From Mesostigma viride (lineage: Eukaryota > Streptophyta > Mesostigmatophyceae > Mesostigmatales > Mesostigmataceae), in contig RPFO01000065.1 in NCBI GenBank assembly GCA_009746045.1, forward strand, positions 5,831,269 through 5,895,268: 64,000 nt of DNA, written 5' to 3'. Shown one piece after another: positions 13,629 to 25,511 of the stretch (positions are counted from its first letter, which is position 1; the number at the start of each line of letters is the position of its first letter). A model generated the notes under the pieces. That model had not been told where the DNA came from. It ran no database searches and saw only the letters and a program-made list of their open reading frames with translations. A program made the position numbers and the translations under genes.

Positions 13629-16600
13629 CCTCAAAGTAGGGGTGCTGCAGGCACTGCAGGCCCGTCAGGCGCGCGGCTGGGTCCAGCTGCAGCAGCTCCT
13701 TCATGAACGACAGCGCAGGCTTGGTGAGCTTGCTGCCGTAACGCTGGTCCAGGCTCTGCCGAGGGGGAAAAGGGGGGGGGGGACGAGTTGACAACACAAG
13801 GGTAATGTATGGTTAGCCGCAGCGAGATTACATGGATAGGACCAAGGGGCAAGAGTGCGGGCAGGCCGATGATGAGAGGAGCCGACGGTCAGGCACGCAA
13901 CACTTTTACGATCATTTTGTCTCCCAACGGTCCATACCACGGCGGGCAGCCCTGACAATTTCTCAAAAAGAATCATTTACTTTGAAGTGCCGTGCTACAC
14001 CACAACCGTCGCGGGCAACCCTAACCAGAACTAATGAAGCCGGACAGCCGCGAAGTTTCGCTTTGGTTCAGAGTGCTTCTCATCTAGAGTGACAAGGCAT
14101 CCCGCAGGGCGGCCTACCCTCGTCACGTGCAACCCTCACCGCCCTCACGGCCACGAACAAAGGAAACATGGACCGTTGAGCGCGCTGTCGCATGGCTCAC
14201 CTCGTTGCGCGCGACCATGTCGGGGAACTTGAGCCCCCGGAAGCGCGGATTGCGCAGGAACATCTCGTGCTGATCCCTGGTGAGCGCGCCCAGCGCCCGC
14301 TGGATGATGAACAACTGCAAGCATGGGAGGGGAGGAGAAGGGTGAAGAGGGGGGCGGCGGGGGGCAAGGGGAGAGTGCCATGGGCGAGGGGGAGGGCATG
14401 GGGCAATGGGGGAGGGCAAGGGGGCGGAGAGGACGGCAAGGGTGGGGGAGGGCAAGGGGCAAAGGGAGGGTGCAGGGTGTGAGCTAGCACATACGATCCA
14501 GAGCCAGGCAGTTGTTTGGCGCGCATGAGCCTACTGAGGCTCCTTGAGAATGCGTCGTCATGCGTGGCTACCCTGGTGTGGTGGAGGGTAGTATAAATGT
14601 GGCTGCTGGCCGCTGCCTTGAATTTTATGGAAGCACACGGTGTGTCGTTCTTGCCCACATCGTGGTCACACATACATAAACAAATACTATAGTGCAGGAG
14701 TGATCAAAGTACATACCAGGGATGCAGCACACACACTAGTGGCCACTGTAATCGTAGTGCGGAATAGTCATACACACCAGTAGTCCATAGCAGCAGTACG
14801 TTACCCCTGTATCAGTCCACGCTATCAGTCCACGCTATCAGTCCAACCCATGCTATCAGTCCAACCCACGCTATCAGTCCAACCCACGCTATCAGTCCAA
14901 CCCACGCTATCAGTCCAACCCACGCTATCAGTCCATGCCATCAGCCAATGCTACCAGTCCATGCTATCAGTCCAACCCTTGCAATCAGTCCAACCCATGC
15001 TATCAGTCCATGCCATCAGTCAATGCTATCCGTCCATGGTACTGGTACATACAATGGGATGGGCCGATGCCAAGAAAAAACTCTTCCCCCCCTACGGCTT
15101 CGCAAGGTTGGATTGTGAAAACGCTGCCGTTCCCAGGGGCTCACCTGTCCCCCCCCCCCCCAGCGGCTCACCTGGTCCACGTCGCTCTCCCCCGGGAACA
15201 TGGGCTGGCCATCAGTCAGCTCCCCCATGATGCAGCCGATCGCCCACTGGTCCACCTCCTTCCCGTACTCAGTGCTGCCCAGCAGCAGCTCAGGCGCGCG
15301 GTACCAGCGCGTGGCCACGTAGTCAGTCATGTGCGCACCCTTGCCGCCAGCCGCGGGCACCGCGCGCGCAAACCCAAAGTCGCACAGCTTCATGATGCCC
15401 GGGTGTCCGGGGCCGCGCGGGTCCGGGTTAACCAACAGGTTCTCCGGCTGGGGGCCATTGGACAACGGAGGGGTGGAAGGGGGGGAGGCCGGGGGCATTT
15501 CATCAACCAAAAGTTAATATCAAGATGGGGGCGGGACATGCATGACCGAAGCAACAAATCCGCTCATTATATGATCCTCCTTAAAACAACAACCAGTCAA
15601 GGGGGCTGTACAGGGCCCACGAGACATTTTTACTCCTAGAGAAAACATGTCCAGGGAAGGATGTGCTACTTTCATGCTACATAGGTGCACCAATTAGGTA
15701 CAACAAGGCCCAGTGCTAGGGGAATTCCTGTGCCCCCGCGGGCACCGCCCCAATATGAGACCATGGAAGCCGACCCTGTGGTGGCGTTCGCCAGACTTCA
15801 CTGATTATCCGTACGTGAATTGCAAAAGGGGGTTGGCCTTGGGTTCCTGCCAGCACAGGACATGGAGCAGGGCATTCCTGGTTGTGTGGAAGCAGGCGCC
15901 AGAAGCATTTCTTGACACGACGATACCGTTGGAAAGATGATCATGGGCCATGACCTTGCCTGCCGATTAACAACTGCCTGATGAATACCAACAGTCGGAT
16001 GGGCCGTAACAAATCAAACAAGATGTTACTACGATTATTGTTTTTGTGGGCAACCACCTGGATGTCCCTGTGGATGATGCCCGAGCTGTGGCAGAAGTGG
16101 ATGGCCTTGCACAGCTGGAATATGTAGAAGCGCGCGTGCGCGGGGTCGAGCCCGTTGGGCTGCTCCTCCAGCACCTCGAGCAGGTTGCGCTCCACGTACT
16201 CAAACACCAGGTACAGCTTCTGCTTCCGACGGAACGCCTCCTTGAGGTTGACAATATTGTCGTGCTTGAGCAGGCGAAGCACCTGCCGATGCAAACAGGA
16301 AGGGGGGGGGGGGGGGGAGGACAAGGGCGGGGGCGACAACCACCATCGGGCACCATTATCGACAATTGCACAACCAGTTATACTGGTTCGTGTTGGTCAA
16401 TAAATATTTTCGCCCCTTACCCACCCCACCGCCCTGGTAAGAGAATCGATGCGTCTAACAACGGACACGCGCAGGTCGTTCCGCGATACATGGCTGCAGC
16501 GTCCAGCTTTTCGAATCCATTACCTGATGCGCTGAACATACTACAAGGACAGACAAAGGCTGAAAACGCACCTTGGGTGGTAATGCACCACCTGCACCTG

Positions 16601-19600
16601 AGGGAGAGATGGCAACCGGAGGAAAATAACTGGTTATGCCTCACTGCCTCTCCATTCCGTTGCAGAGCTTCCTGGAGCAAAAGCTCAAAAGCGCAACTTG
16701 GCGCTGCATGTCGCTTGCGTGGAAATAAGCAGGTCTCTTAGCTATGCATCCCATCAAATATCGAATCACATTGTAATCGTCATGAACACAACCAAACATG
16801 TTCTAACCAGTTTGCAAGGCCACAAACATACCTTGACCTCCCTAAGGGTGGTTTTCCGCACCACCTCATCCTCTGCACGCAAGGCCAGGCAGGTGTCAGA
16901 ATGATGGAAGATGTCAGGATGAAGTATACACCGTCATCACAAGCAGCAGGAAAGGAACCAGGGAAGCAAGGCAAATGTGCAAGAAGCGGCTCTAAATTAC
17001 AACTAATCCATCGAATGACTGCATAGAATGACTGCTATGGTGCTTGGACTGCCTTGAATGCTTGAGAGCAAGCAAGGGCACCAGGACACCAGCCAATGGG
17101 GAATGAGGTGAGTAGGTGCTGGCCACAAGCGTAGAGAAAGAAGTCACAGTGGTGTCTACCATTCTCAGATGATAATTGCCTTCATCCCTATTTTCTATTT
17201 GGCCATCTTACTTCCGCAAGTCAAGAGTTGTATGTACGGGTGCTGGCAACAACGATGCCGCAATGCACAGCAACTTGGAAGACTGGCAGCGAAAGTTGTC
17301 CAACATCGATTTCAAATAGTAGAGCAAGATAAGGCACCGCAGTACCGAATGTGCTCAACATCCTTTCAACTTCTCTCCTGCCCTCTGAGTCCAGTCAAAT
17401 GACTTCGACAGCCCTTTACAGATTACAGGTCACGACCTCTGCATGCAGCACAAGTAGCTATCTGGAGGAGAAACAATCCATTAACGAAGAAGAGGGGAGA
17501 GGAGGGAAGAATCGGAAAGGAGGAATGTGCATCCTGTTCTATGCTTTGAAATGGGTGACATTAAGCGGATGCCAGCAGAGGGGGGATTCCTCCGTGACAC
17601 GACACCAAGCCGCCGTACCGTCGCTTTCCTTGAACTTCTTAACGGCGACGATCTCTTGCGTCTCCTGGGAAGGAACGACATCACAACCATATCATTTTGA
17701 TAAACCATATCATTTTGATAAGCAAAATTGGTGCGAGAGGTCCCCAGTTCGATTCCGGTCGGATTCATTTGCAGATCGCGTTTTCCGCGTTTTCCGCGGC
17801 CCGGCACTGAACGCAAAGGTTTTCACCTTTGCGGAGTGTCTGATCAGAATATCATTTTGATAAACCGGGCACACCGGCTAGCACAGGGGCGTGTCAGAGG
17901 GTACTCTAGAGCCTCTTCCCAACATGGTTCCTAGGCGTGACATCGGGGTGCACATGTAATTTACTTCGAAACAGACCAGACCCATGGCTTTGCGGCCAGT
18001 GCACACCCACAGTGCATGCAATTGTAACATGGCATGCAGACCATGCATGTCTTATTGGGGAGCAACCACGCCTGGGCGCGAAGACCGACGTCTGTGAGGA
18101 GCCGTATATGATATTCTCTCCGAGAAGTGACACCACACAACATCATGTCACTCATCCACAACCAATACACAGGATGGGGTCATCTCACAAAAGCAACACA
18201 CATAACACCTCTCATTCGTAACGGCAACCAGATGGGGCCACACAGAGCTTTGGGGGCATCTTGTCGCGGCCTGGACAGAGACAGAAAAGGAGACCAGAGA
18301 AAAACCTGGTGTGTATAAGGGGGAGAGGAGGAAGGCGTATCGGGTACAGATAGGGGACTTGCCTACCGACGCTGCTGATATCCATAAGCCACCGATATCG
18401 CTAACATACCTATATTGAATGCCCCATCAGCATGTTGACAAACAGGAGGGTGTGGGTTGGTTTTGAAATTTGCCCAACGGATGCTGGCTATATTCAGAAA
18501 AAAATAAGTATGGTACACAGCACGATACTTGTGCATGATCAACGATCGATGCCTTGCAGCAGGATGCACATAACAGCCACCGCCGGTCGTGCAGGTACAC
18601 CCACGCACCTTGTTCCGGCACTTGAGCACGACGCCATATGCCCCTGTCAGGGTGACGACAAAGGGAGATGCCATAGAGCCATGCGGAGAGCGTTGAGCAG
18701 AGCGGCGAGGCCACAAAGGAGAAAGGTCCATGAGGAGGCGCATGAGGCGACAAAGGAGGAGACAGATGAGACTGGACAAAGTCTAAGCTTTTGCTGTGGC
18801 CCTCCCCGCCGAGGGGCCATGTGTGTGAGGTTGACAAAGGTGGGGTAAACTATGGGGCACAGGTAAGGCCATTAGAATGCAGCCGAGAGCGTTTCCAAGC
18901 TGATCCTATGCTCAATTGGCTGCTTCAGTGAGAGGATTCTGAGCAGGTACCATAGCAACAGTTGGTATCATCGCAAGTAGTATGACCGCAGAGACGTCAT
19001 GGTCTATGTCTTGTTGCCACAGGTAATGTTGTCATCATACCAAGTTGGTCACAGTGCCGCCACCATCCCAATCACCCCGCTGGCCAAGGGGCGGACCATT
19101 GTAGAACAAGGGACGGGTGCCAGTGGAGTATCTAACAGGGTATCCACAGCTGCCGTTGAACCTCCCGAGAAGCACCAGGAAACAAGGGCAAGGACTAAGC
19201 AGCCCTACTGGTTGATATGGACAGCCCAAACATTGCCTAGGGGCCCTGTGGCTTTCTACCATGCCACCGCTGGCTGGACATAGTAGTTGCGCCTGTGAAA
19301 TCAGGGGCATAACAAGCCAGCATGCAAAATCTTGGGTAACGCAGCTGTATGCAGTCCCGGTAGCCACAAACCTGCTTGTCACACCATCTCATCTATAAAC
19401 AGTTTAGGCAAAATGATCTCCACTCCCCCTGAATGTGTGCAACTGAACAGTTGGAGTAAAGCCCAGCCATCCATCCATTGGTCGCAGAAACCCTGCTCGG
19501 CCGCCCAATGCATCAAGTGCTTGAAGCTATGCATGAAATGCAACCCCAGTGGACAGCCGCATGAGAGAAATTACATCGGTGATGTCGTTCCTGACACAGA

Positions 19601-19733
19601 CAGCTACCACGGTTGACATTACTAAAAAGCTCGAGGATAATGTTTCATTTCGAATGCAAATTGCTACAAGCATGACTGCAGCATTGCACCAAGGAAGGTC
19701 GAACCCAAATGAACTATCTAACCACCCCCCCAC

Positions 19734-19768
<35 letters not shown>

Positions 19769-19981
19769 GCGCTTCGAAGTACACCCCTTCCGCTCACCCT
19801 TAAGCTGATAAAGAACGTATAGAGATTGCGGAACCACACACTAGCGGAACCACAAGGCCGAAAATGCGCTTCAAATTCAAATTGGTCATCAACGTACGTA
19901 TCTAAAAACACGTCATTACCGAAACTTCAACTAGAGCTCCTTACCTTCTCCCACAACGTTCACGACCTCGTACTTGTTCAT
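13629..19981 (-). CDS. CDKL5: CDKL5/LF5-like protein kinase, kinase-domain exons 1-8
   Basis: This is a Ser/Thr kinase of the CDKL group (CMGC family), whose members control ciliary or flagellar length (LF5 in Chlamydomonas, CDKL5 in animals). I assembled it by eye from eight exons with GT-AG borders and matching phases: 19981-19945, 18643-18609, 17664-17619, 16872-16832, 16282-16058, 15447-15172, 14314-14201 and 13755-13629. The start [13 protein letters not shown] matches the CDKL N-terminus. The glycine loop is GEGAYGVV, the ATP lysine is K33 in AVKKF, and the helix-C glutamate is E51 in TLREVK. The catalytic loop is HRDIQPEN at 124-131, DFG is at 151-153, the activation loop carries TDY at 169-171 followed by [10 protein letters not shown], and FPGESDVDQ ends exon 6. 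The kinase domain ends near residue 300. The catalytic-loop residue that is normally Lys is Gln here. Family assignment is certain; orthology to LF5/CDKL5 is inferred from the N-terminus and [15 protein letters not shown]. Confidence 0.93.
14811..15040. repeat. Degenerate 18-bp repeat (CTATCAGTCCAACCCACG)
   Basis: About a dozen imperfect copies of an 18-bp unit, some shortened, decay towards the right end (CCATGCCATCAG variants). The array lies in the intron between kinase exons 6 and 7. It is unrelated in sequence to the 18-bp satellite at 6-11.7 kb. Confidence 0.85.
17722..17848 (+). mobile_element. SINE-like insertion with tRNA-Pro-like 3' half and direct repeats
   Basis: The left part, TTGGTGCGAGAGGTCC followed by CCAGTTCGATTCC, resembles the anticodon stem, variable loop and T-arm (B-box) of a eukaryotic tRNA-Pro; the 5' half of the tRNA is missing. 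The 127-bp insert is bounded by ATATCATTTTGATAA at 17707-17721 and 17849-17863, with a third copy immediately to the left at 17689-17703. This fits a 5'-truncated, tRNA-derived retroposon with a 15-bp target duplication. It sits in the intron upstream of kinase exon 3. The tRNA resemblance is from memory of conserved tRNA features; family membership is unknown. Confidence 0.6.
19733..19765. repeat. (CA)n microsatellite in kinase intron 1
   Basis: About 16 CA units in the first intron of the CDKL-like gene. No other feature was recognised in 18644-19944. Confidence 0.9.
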
Positions 19982-20993
19982 GCTTGGAATTCAGGAGTCG
20001 CTGAACGGGCTCTATTGGGTAACTGGTCACAGGAGGCCTGGTTATCAGTCAGGCTAGCAAAAGCCCGCCGTCCACGGACGATGGGAAGCCGCGCTACGCG
20101 CCTGGTCCCTAGCACCATGTTGTCAGGTCCGACAACTTCGGAGCACAGAGGAAATCATATCATGGTTGGAGGGCTCAGAATGCTGAATCACGTCGGTTAC
20201 CACAGAATGTCGCTACATTGAACAGATTTCGACGACCATATATGCGCGCCGGCAACGCGGATAGCGCAAAGGCCATCTCTGGGTAAGCCTGACATTCTTC
20301 GATCAACGTGTCTTCGTTGCCCGACGACCGCGCCCGGGCGAAAATGTCTATCTCTAATGGCATAAATAAATTATTTGCTGCGTGCCGTTGTTTGTTATAC
20401 CTAGCCCGACGTTGGGGCCACCGGCATCGGGGCCGAAAATAGGTACAGGTGAGTATATCGAGATAATCGCACGGAGAAGTGGGCAACAGCCCATAACCTG
20501 TTGCGTGTTACCGCGTACTCGTCAGCAGCGTACTTGTACTTGTATGCATCCTTGTTGTTGTTGTTGTTGTTGTTGTTGCCCCTTGTTCTTGTTGTTTGTT
20601 GCCCACGCCGCACATGGGTAGCAGAGATTTGGAAACGGCCGAGGGCCAAGACACTGAACAGCATGCCTTCACAAGGATACAAAGAAACAAAGGTACTCAG
20701 CGGGGACATGTACGGTTGCATCATTCGATACACCCGCGTTGGTTAGTTAGTTAGTTAGTTAGTTGTATCCCACGCCGTTGGTACAACAGCTTGGTGTGTC
20801 CTATCAAACCTCCAAGTACTGAGTACCTAAAACAACAACTGAGTACATATAGGCAGTCGAACGGCAGATTGTGGGAGACGACAACAAGGTACTCAGCGGA
20901 GCATGGACGGTTGCATCATCGGGGACACCGGTTGGTACTTGGTACAACAGCTTGTTGTTGTTGTTGTCGCCCACGCCGCACAGCCGTTGGATC
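19982..20993. other. Upstream region of the kinase gene with repeat fragments
   Basis: This is the 5' flank of the minus-strand kinase gene. I see no clear promoter motif. It contains a (GTT)n run at 20551-20578, a (TTAG)n run at about 20742-20765, and a direct duplication: AAGGTACTCAGCGG plus about 45 bp occurs near 20690 and again near 20888, each followed by GGTTGCATCAT and a GGTACAACAGCTTG block. These look like pieces of a dispersed repeat rather than a gene. Confidence 0.6.
20600..20662 (+). repeat. Dispersed repeat copy A (inverted relative to 33488-33554)
   Basis: A 63-bp segment starting TGCCCACGCCGCACATGG and containing GAGATTTGGAAACGGCC and AGACACTGAACAGC recurs in reverse orientation at 33488-33554 with few changes. 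Both copies are next to GTTGTT-type runs. It probably belongs to an unidentified interspersed element. Confidence 0.8.
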
Positions 20994-21055
20994 CATTCAC
21001 GCCTTAAGTTGGGTTCGAGGTTTTCGATGGGTCAACCCAACTTAAGCCGTGAATG
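20994..21055. repeat. 22-bp inverted repeat next to the TTGAG array
   Basis: CATTCACGCCTTAAGTTGGGTT at 20994-21015 pairs with 21034-21055 with a single mismatch across an 18-nt loop. The structure ends about 15 bp before the first TTGAG unit. It may be a transposon end or a hairpin that helped start array expansion; the latter is speculation. Confidence 0.85.
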
Positions 21056-21070
21056 ACCCAACTTGAGATG

Positions 21071-23425
21071 TTGAGTTGAGTTGAGTTGAGTTGAGTTGAG
21101 TTGAGTTGAGTTGAGTTGAGTTGAGTTGAGTTGAGTTGAGTTGAGTTGAGTTGAGTTGAGTTGAGTTGAGTTGAGTTGAGTTGAGTTGAGTTGAGTTGAG
21201 TTGAGTTGAGTTGAGTTGAGTTGAGTTGAGTTGAGTTGAGTTGAGTTGAGTTGAGTTGAGTTGAGTTGAGTTGAGTTGAGTTGAGTTGAGTTGAGTTGAG
21301 TTGAGTTGAGTTGAGTTGAGTTGAGTTGAGTTGAGTTGAGTTGAGTTGAGTTGAGTTGAGTTGAGTTGAGTTGAGTTGAGTTGAGTTGAGTTGAGTTGAG
21401 TTGAGTTGAGTTGAGTTGAGTTGAGTTGAGTTGAGTTGAGTTGAGTTGAGTTGAGTTGAGTTGAGTTGAGTTGAGTTGAGTTGAGTTGAGTTGAGTTGAG
21501 TTGAGTTGAGTTGAGTTGAGTTGAGTTGAGTTGAGTTGAGTTGAGTTGAGTTGAGTTGAGTTGAGTTGAGTTGAGTTGAGTTGAGTTGAGTTGAGTTGAG
21601 TTGAGTTGAGTTGAGTTGAGTTGAGTTGAGTTGAGTTGAGTTGAGTTGAGTTGAGTTGAGTTGAGTTGAGTTGAGTTGAGTTGAGTTGAGTTGAGTTGAG
21701 TTGAGTTGAGTTGAGTTGAGTTGAGTTGAGTTGAGTTGAGTTGAGTTGAGTTGAGTTGAGTTGAGTTGAGTTGAGTTGAGTTGAGTTGAGTTGAGTTGAG
21801 TTGAGTTGAGTTGAGTTGAGTTGAGTTGAGTTGAGTTGAGTTGAGTTGAGTTGAGTTGAGTTGAGTTGAGTTGAGTTGAGTTGAGTTGAGTTGAGTTGAG
21901 TTGAGTTGAGTTGAGTTGAGTTGAGTTGAGTTGAGTTGAGTTGAGTTGAGTTGAGTTGAGTTGAGTTGAGTTGAGTTGAGTTGAGTTGAGTTGAGTTGAG
22001 TTGAGTTGAGTTGAGTTGAGTTGAGTTGAGTTGAGTTGAGTTGAGTTGAGTTGAGTTGAGTTGAGTTGAGTTGAGTTGAGTTGAGTTGAGTTGAGTTGAG
22101 TTGAGTTGAGTTGAGTTGAGTTGAGTTGAGTTGAGTTGAGTTGAGTTGAGTTGAGTTGAGTTGAGTTGAGTTGAGTTGAGTTGAGTTGAGTTGAGTTGAG
22201 TTGAGTTGAGTTGAGTTGAGTTGAGTTGAGTTGAGTTGAGTTGAGTTGAGTTGAGTTGAGTTGAGTTGAGTTGAGTTGAGTTGAGTTGAGTTGAGTTGAG
22301 TTGAGTTGAGTTGAGTTGAGTTGAGTTGAGTTGAGTTGAGTTGAGTTGAGTTGAGTTGAGTTGAGTTGAGTTGAGTTGAGTTGAGTTGAGTTGAGTTGAG
22401 TTGAGTTGAGTTGAGTTGAGTTGAGTTGAGTTGAGTTGAGTTGAGTTGAGTTGAGTTGAGTTGAGTTGAGTTGAGTTGAGTTGAGTTGAGTTGAGTTGAG
22501 TTGAGTTGAGTTGAGTTGAGTTGAGTTGAGTTGAGTTGAGTTGAGTTGAGTTGAGTTGAGTTGAGTTGAGTTGAGTTGAGTTGAGTTGAGTTGAGTTGAG
22601 TTGAGTTGAGTTGAGTTGAGTTGAGTTGAGTTGAGTTGAGTTGAGTTGAGTTGAGTTGAGTTGAGTTGAGTTGAGTTGAGTTGAGTTGAGTTGAGTTGAG
22701 TTGAGTTGAGTTGAGTTGAGTTGAGTTGAGTTGAGTTGAGTTGAGTTGAGTTGAGTTGAGTTGAGTTGAGTTGAGTTGAGTTGAGTTGAGTTGAGTTGAG
22801 TTGAGTTGAGTTGAGTTGAGTTGAGTTGAGTTGAGTTGAGTTGAGTTGAGTTGAGTTGAGTTGAGTTGAGTTGAGTTGAGTTGAGTTGAGTTGAGTTGAG
22901 TTGAGTTGAGTTGAGTTGAGTTGAGTTGAGTTGAGTTGAGTTGAGTTGAGTTGAGTTGAGTTGAGTTGAGTTGAGTTGAGTTGAGTTGAGTTGAGTTGAG
23001 TTGAGTTGAGTTGAGTTGAGTTGAGTTGAGTTGAGTTGAGTTGAGTTGAGTTGAGTTGAGTTGAGTTGAGTTGAGTTGAGTTGAGTTGAGTTGAGTTGAG
23101 TTGAGTTGAGTTGAGTTGAGTTGAGTTGAGTTGAGTTGAGTTGAGTTGAGTTGAGTTGAGTTGAGTTGAGTTGAGTTGAGTTGAGTTGAGTTGAGTTGAG
23201 TTGAGTTGAGTTGAGTTGAGTTGAGTTGAGTTGAGTTGAGTTGAGTTGAGTTGAGTTGAGTTGAGTTGAGTTGAGTTGAGTTGAGTTGAGTTGAGTTGAG
23301 TTGAGTTGAGTTGAGTTGAGTTGAGTTGAGTTGAGTTGAGTTGAGTTGAGTTGAGTTGAGTTGAGTTGAGTTGAGTTGAGTTGAGTTGAGTTGAGTTGAG
23401 TTGAGTTGAGTTGAGTTGAGTTGAG
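21071..23425. repeat. (TTGAG)n satellite, 471 perfect copies
   Basis: 2,355 bp of TTGAG without any visible substitution or indel, ending in an AT-rich TTTATATATATTCATTG sequence. It is upstream of the kinase gene. The perfect homogeneity contrasts with the variant-rich 18-bp array and suggests recent expansion, or assembly collapse or inflation. An 802-codon minus-strand frame (LNSTQ repeats) is an artefact. Confidence 0.98.
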
Positions 23426-23587
23426 TTTATATATATTCATTGAGAATGATAGATTACGGAGGTGAGATAGGCATGCAACATAAGGAAAAACCCGATAACT
23501 GGGAGAATAACCCTGAAGAAATTAATAGTAATCTGACACAGACATCCAAGGATCACGCCAGCGGCACAAGGTACAACTAACTATACA

Positions 23588-24028
23588 TCACAAAACTACA
23601 CGCAGCAACAGCGCTGCCGGCCCACCATGCAGGCCTGGAAGGGATCTAGACCGCATGGGTCGCGACAAACGGACAAAGTCGGCCCGGGTGCGGCGGAATA
23701 GCACATCAGCCACGGTGCGAGTGAGGGCGAGTGACAGGCGCTGCCGCCAATACGAGGACCACGTGCGGGCCGACCACGGGGCGGTCTGACCCTCGAGGTC
23801 GAGGCGGTCTTCACGGCGCTGGCAGCACTCGTGGAAAAACTCCGCTGTCTTGGGGCCCATGGCCCCGAACTCCTCAAGGACAAAGGGGATGACCCGGTGG
23901 GGCCCCACATTGCCGTAGGAGGCAAACTTGTCGCGCTCAGCCACAGCGGCAGCAGCGCCGGCATCCACAGCCGCCCGGAGGATGTGGCGACCGGAAAGCG
24001 GCCGAGCCACGGAGACTATATATATCAT
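23588..24028 (-). pseudogene. Retroelement ORF2 C-terminal remnant (tentative)
   Basis: A 146-codon minus-strand frame contains RDKFASYGNVGPHRVIPFVL, EEFGAMGPKTAEFF and SARTWSSYWRQRLSLAL. The pattern (basic residues, then a short 'PFVLE-FGA-G-' motif, then a region rich in R and W) resembles the region after the reverse transcriptase in degenerate plant and algal non-LTR elements. No catalytic motif is present, so the identity is tentative. It lies between the TTGAG array and an ORF1-like remnant on the opposite strand. Confidence 0.45.
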
Positions 24029-24380
24029 GGCGTCAGCGCTTGTCGGTGGCGCTGACTCGGGCCATGGCAGACATCATGCTCCGCCGTATGCGGGCTGATT
24101 TTCGGTGCAGCAGCTGGGCTATTAGGTTCCTCCCGTTAGGAGTTTCCATAATTGGTCTTATCGTAGTATATAGAGCTTTGACATGGCTCTGTATATAGGT
24201 TTATAGCTGGGCGTTTGCTTTGGTTTGAGTGATTTCACTCTGCTGTAAGCAATTATATTTTTAACATAGATATTGGTTGTCTCCTTGATATTGGTTGTCT
24301 CCTTGATATATAATACTGTAGGGCGCCACCTTTTCCACAGTTTCCCAAAAACCACCAACATTTCAAAAGTATCATACTTT

Positions 24381-24465
24381 CAAACACGCAGACAAGATAA
24401 CGGCAGGCTCGAGCTACCATGGTCCGGATTCTCCCGATTTCTGGCCTGCGCTGGTTGTCTCCTTG
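24381..24465 (+). mobile_element. 85-bp retroposon fragment with 12-bp target duplication
   Basis: The insert is flanked by GTATCATACTTT at 24369-24380 and 24466-24477. Its last 38 bp, starting ATTCTCCCGATTTCTGGCC and ending TTGTCTCCTTG, are identical to the right end of the inverted-repeat element at 53926-54241. Just upstream, at about 24275-24310, the terminal motif TTGGTTGTCTCCTTGATA occurs twice in tandem. The pattern of common 3' end, variable 5' end and 12-bp duplication suggests a short element mobilised by LINE machinery. Confidence 0.7.
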
Positions 24466-24529
24466 GTATCATACTTTACTTTCGAAACTAAGATCCTACG
24501 GTTCAGTATGGCGGGCCGACCTGCAGCAC

Positions 24530-25330
24530 GTGACCCCCCTTGCTGCCGATGTGGCGGCAATGGGAGGCACGCTGGCTACTGAGCTCCCTCACCTTTCCAC
24601 CACCTCCGCCTCCACCTCCACTGCATGCCATTTCCGCCTCCACTGCCGACATCAAGCAAGGCCCAGCTCCTCGACCTCGACCAGCGCCTCCAAGCCACCG
24701 CTGCACCGCCCTTGAGTGCTTGCACGACACCGCGGGCCGCATCACCGCCCAGGCGGTGAAGGACATCGCTGCCCAGCCGGCATTGGGAGGCCCGGCCAGC
24801 GATGCTCCTCCCACATGCAGTCCCATCCAGACCTGGGCGGACTTGCTTGGGTTAAGGGGACATGACACCACACCACCTCCACCACCTCCACCATCGCGGC
24901 GCAGCTCAAGCAACTGAACAAGCAGCACTTGACCTTCGTGAGGAGGCCGCACTCGACAAGCGCAGCCACAACGTCATAGTCAAGCACTTCGACTAGCCGG
25001 CCGACGAGACCTCCACGAGTCTTCTCACGGCATTAAAGCGCGACATTCTTGCCCCCATGCAACTCATGGCTCACTGGTGGTGAGCTGCGGATGTCGGCTG
25101 CATGTCCACCTCCCCCGCGCGCGGGGTAAGGCTGGCCCGGCACCCGTGCTCCTCACCTTTAAGTACATGGCGGACAACCTGTCGTCCCTTTTAAATGCCG
25201 CAATAAGCTCTCGCTGACTCGTTACACTACGCTGGACGACGACTTGAGTCACTTGACCCTGGCCCAGCAACAACGGCGACGCGAGCTATGGCCGACCTAT
25301 ACCTTTAGCTCCGGCAGAGCGCGCGGCAGG
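24530..25330 (+). pseudogene. Degenerate LINE ORF1 (gag-like) remnant
   Basis: Successive plus-strand pieces in shifting frames resemble an ORF1 protein of an L1-like non-LTR element: TADIKQGPAPRPRPAP, TAQAVKDIAAQPALGGP, a stretch reading LREEAALDKRSHNVIVKHFD followed by an in-frame stop, LLTALKRDILAPMQ, LTFKYMADNLSSLL, and LDDDLSHLTLAQQQRRRELW near the end. The last motif (LDDDL-TLAQQ--R-ELWP) is characteristic of these proteins. Several frameshifts and the stop make it non-functional. It is the host sequence into which the full-length LINE at 25456 was inserted. Confidence 0.6.
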
Positions 25331-25511
25331 GGGGAAACTGGTATACTGGAGGGGGGCGGTCATGCATCCACGTTGACCACAAGCCCTGGCAGGCACCTTC
25401 TGCCACCCCAGCAAACTCAATCTAGGGAATATATAACAGTAGTGTACGTAGATTAATTAATTAATTAATTAGTCTCGTGCTCCCGTTGGGGATCGAGTCA
25501 CGGAGCATTAA

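Noticed and set aside
2941-15040. CRISPR-like arrays
   Set aside because: The 38-, 43-, 24-, 18- and 75-bp repeats are head-to-tail without unique spacers, and the genome is eukaryotic.
21071-23425. Telomeric or interstitial telomere repeat
   Set aside because: TTGAG does not match known algal or plant telomere units (TTTAGGG, TTTTAGGG, TTAGGG).
21032-23440. 802-codon minus-strand frame of LNSTQ repeats
   Set aside because: It is a translation of the perfect TTGAG array, not a protein.
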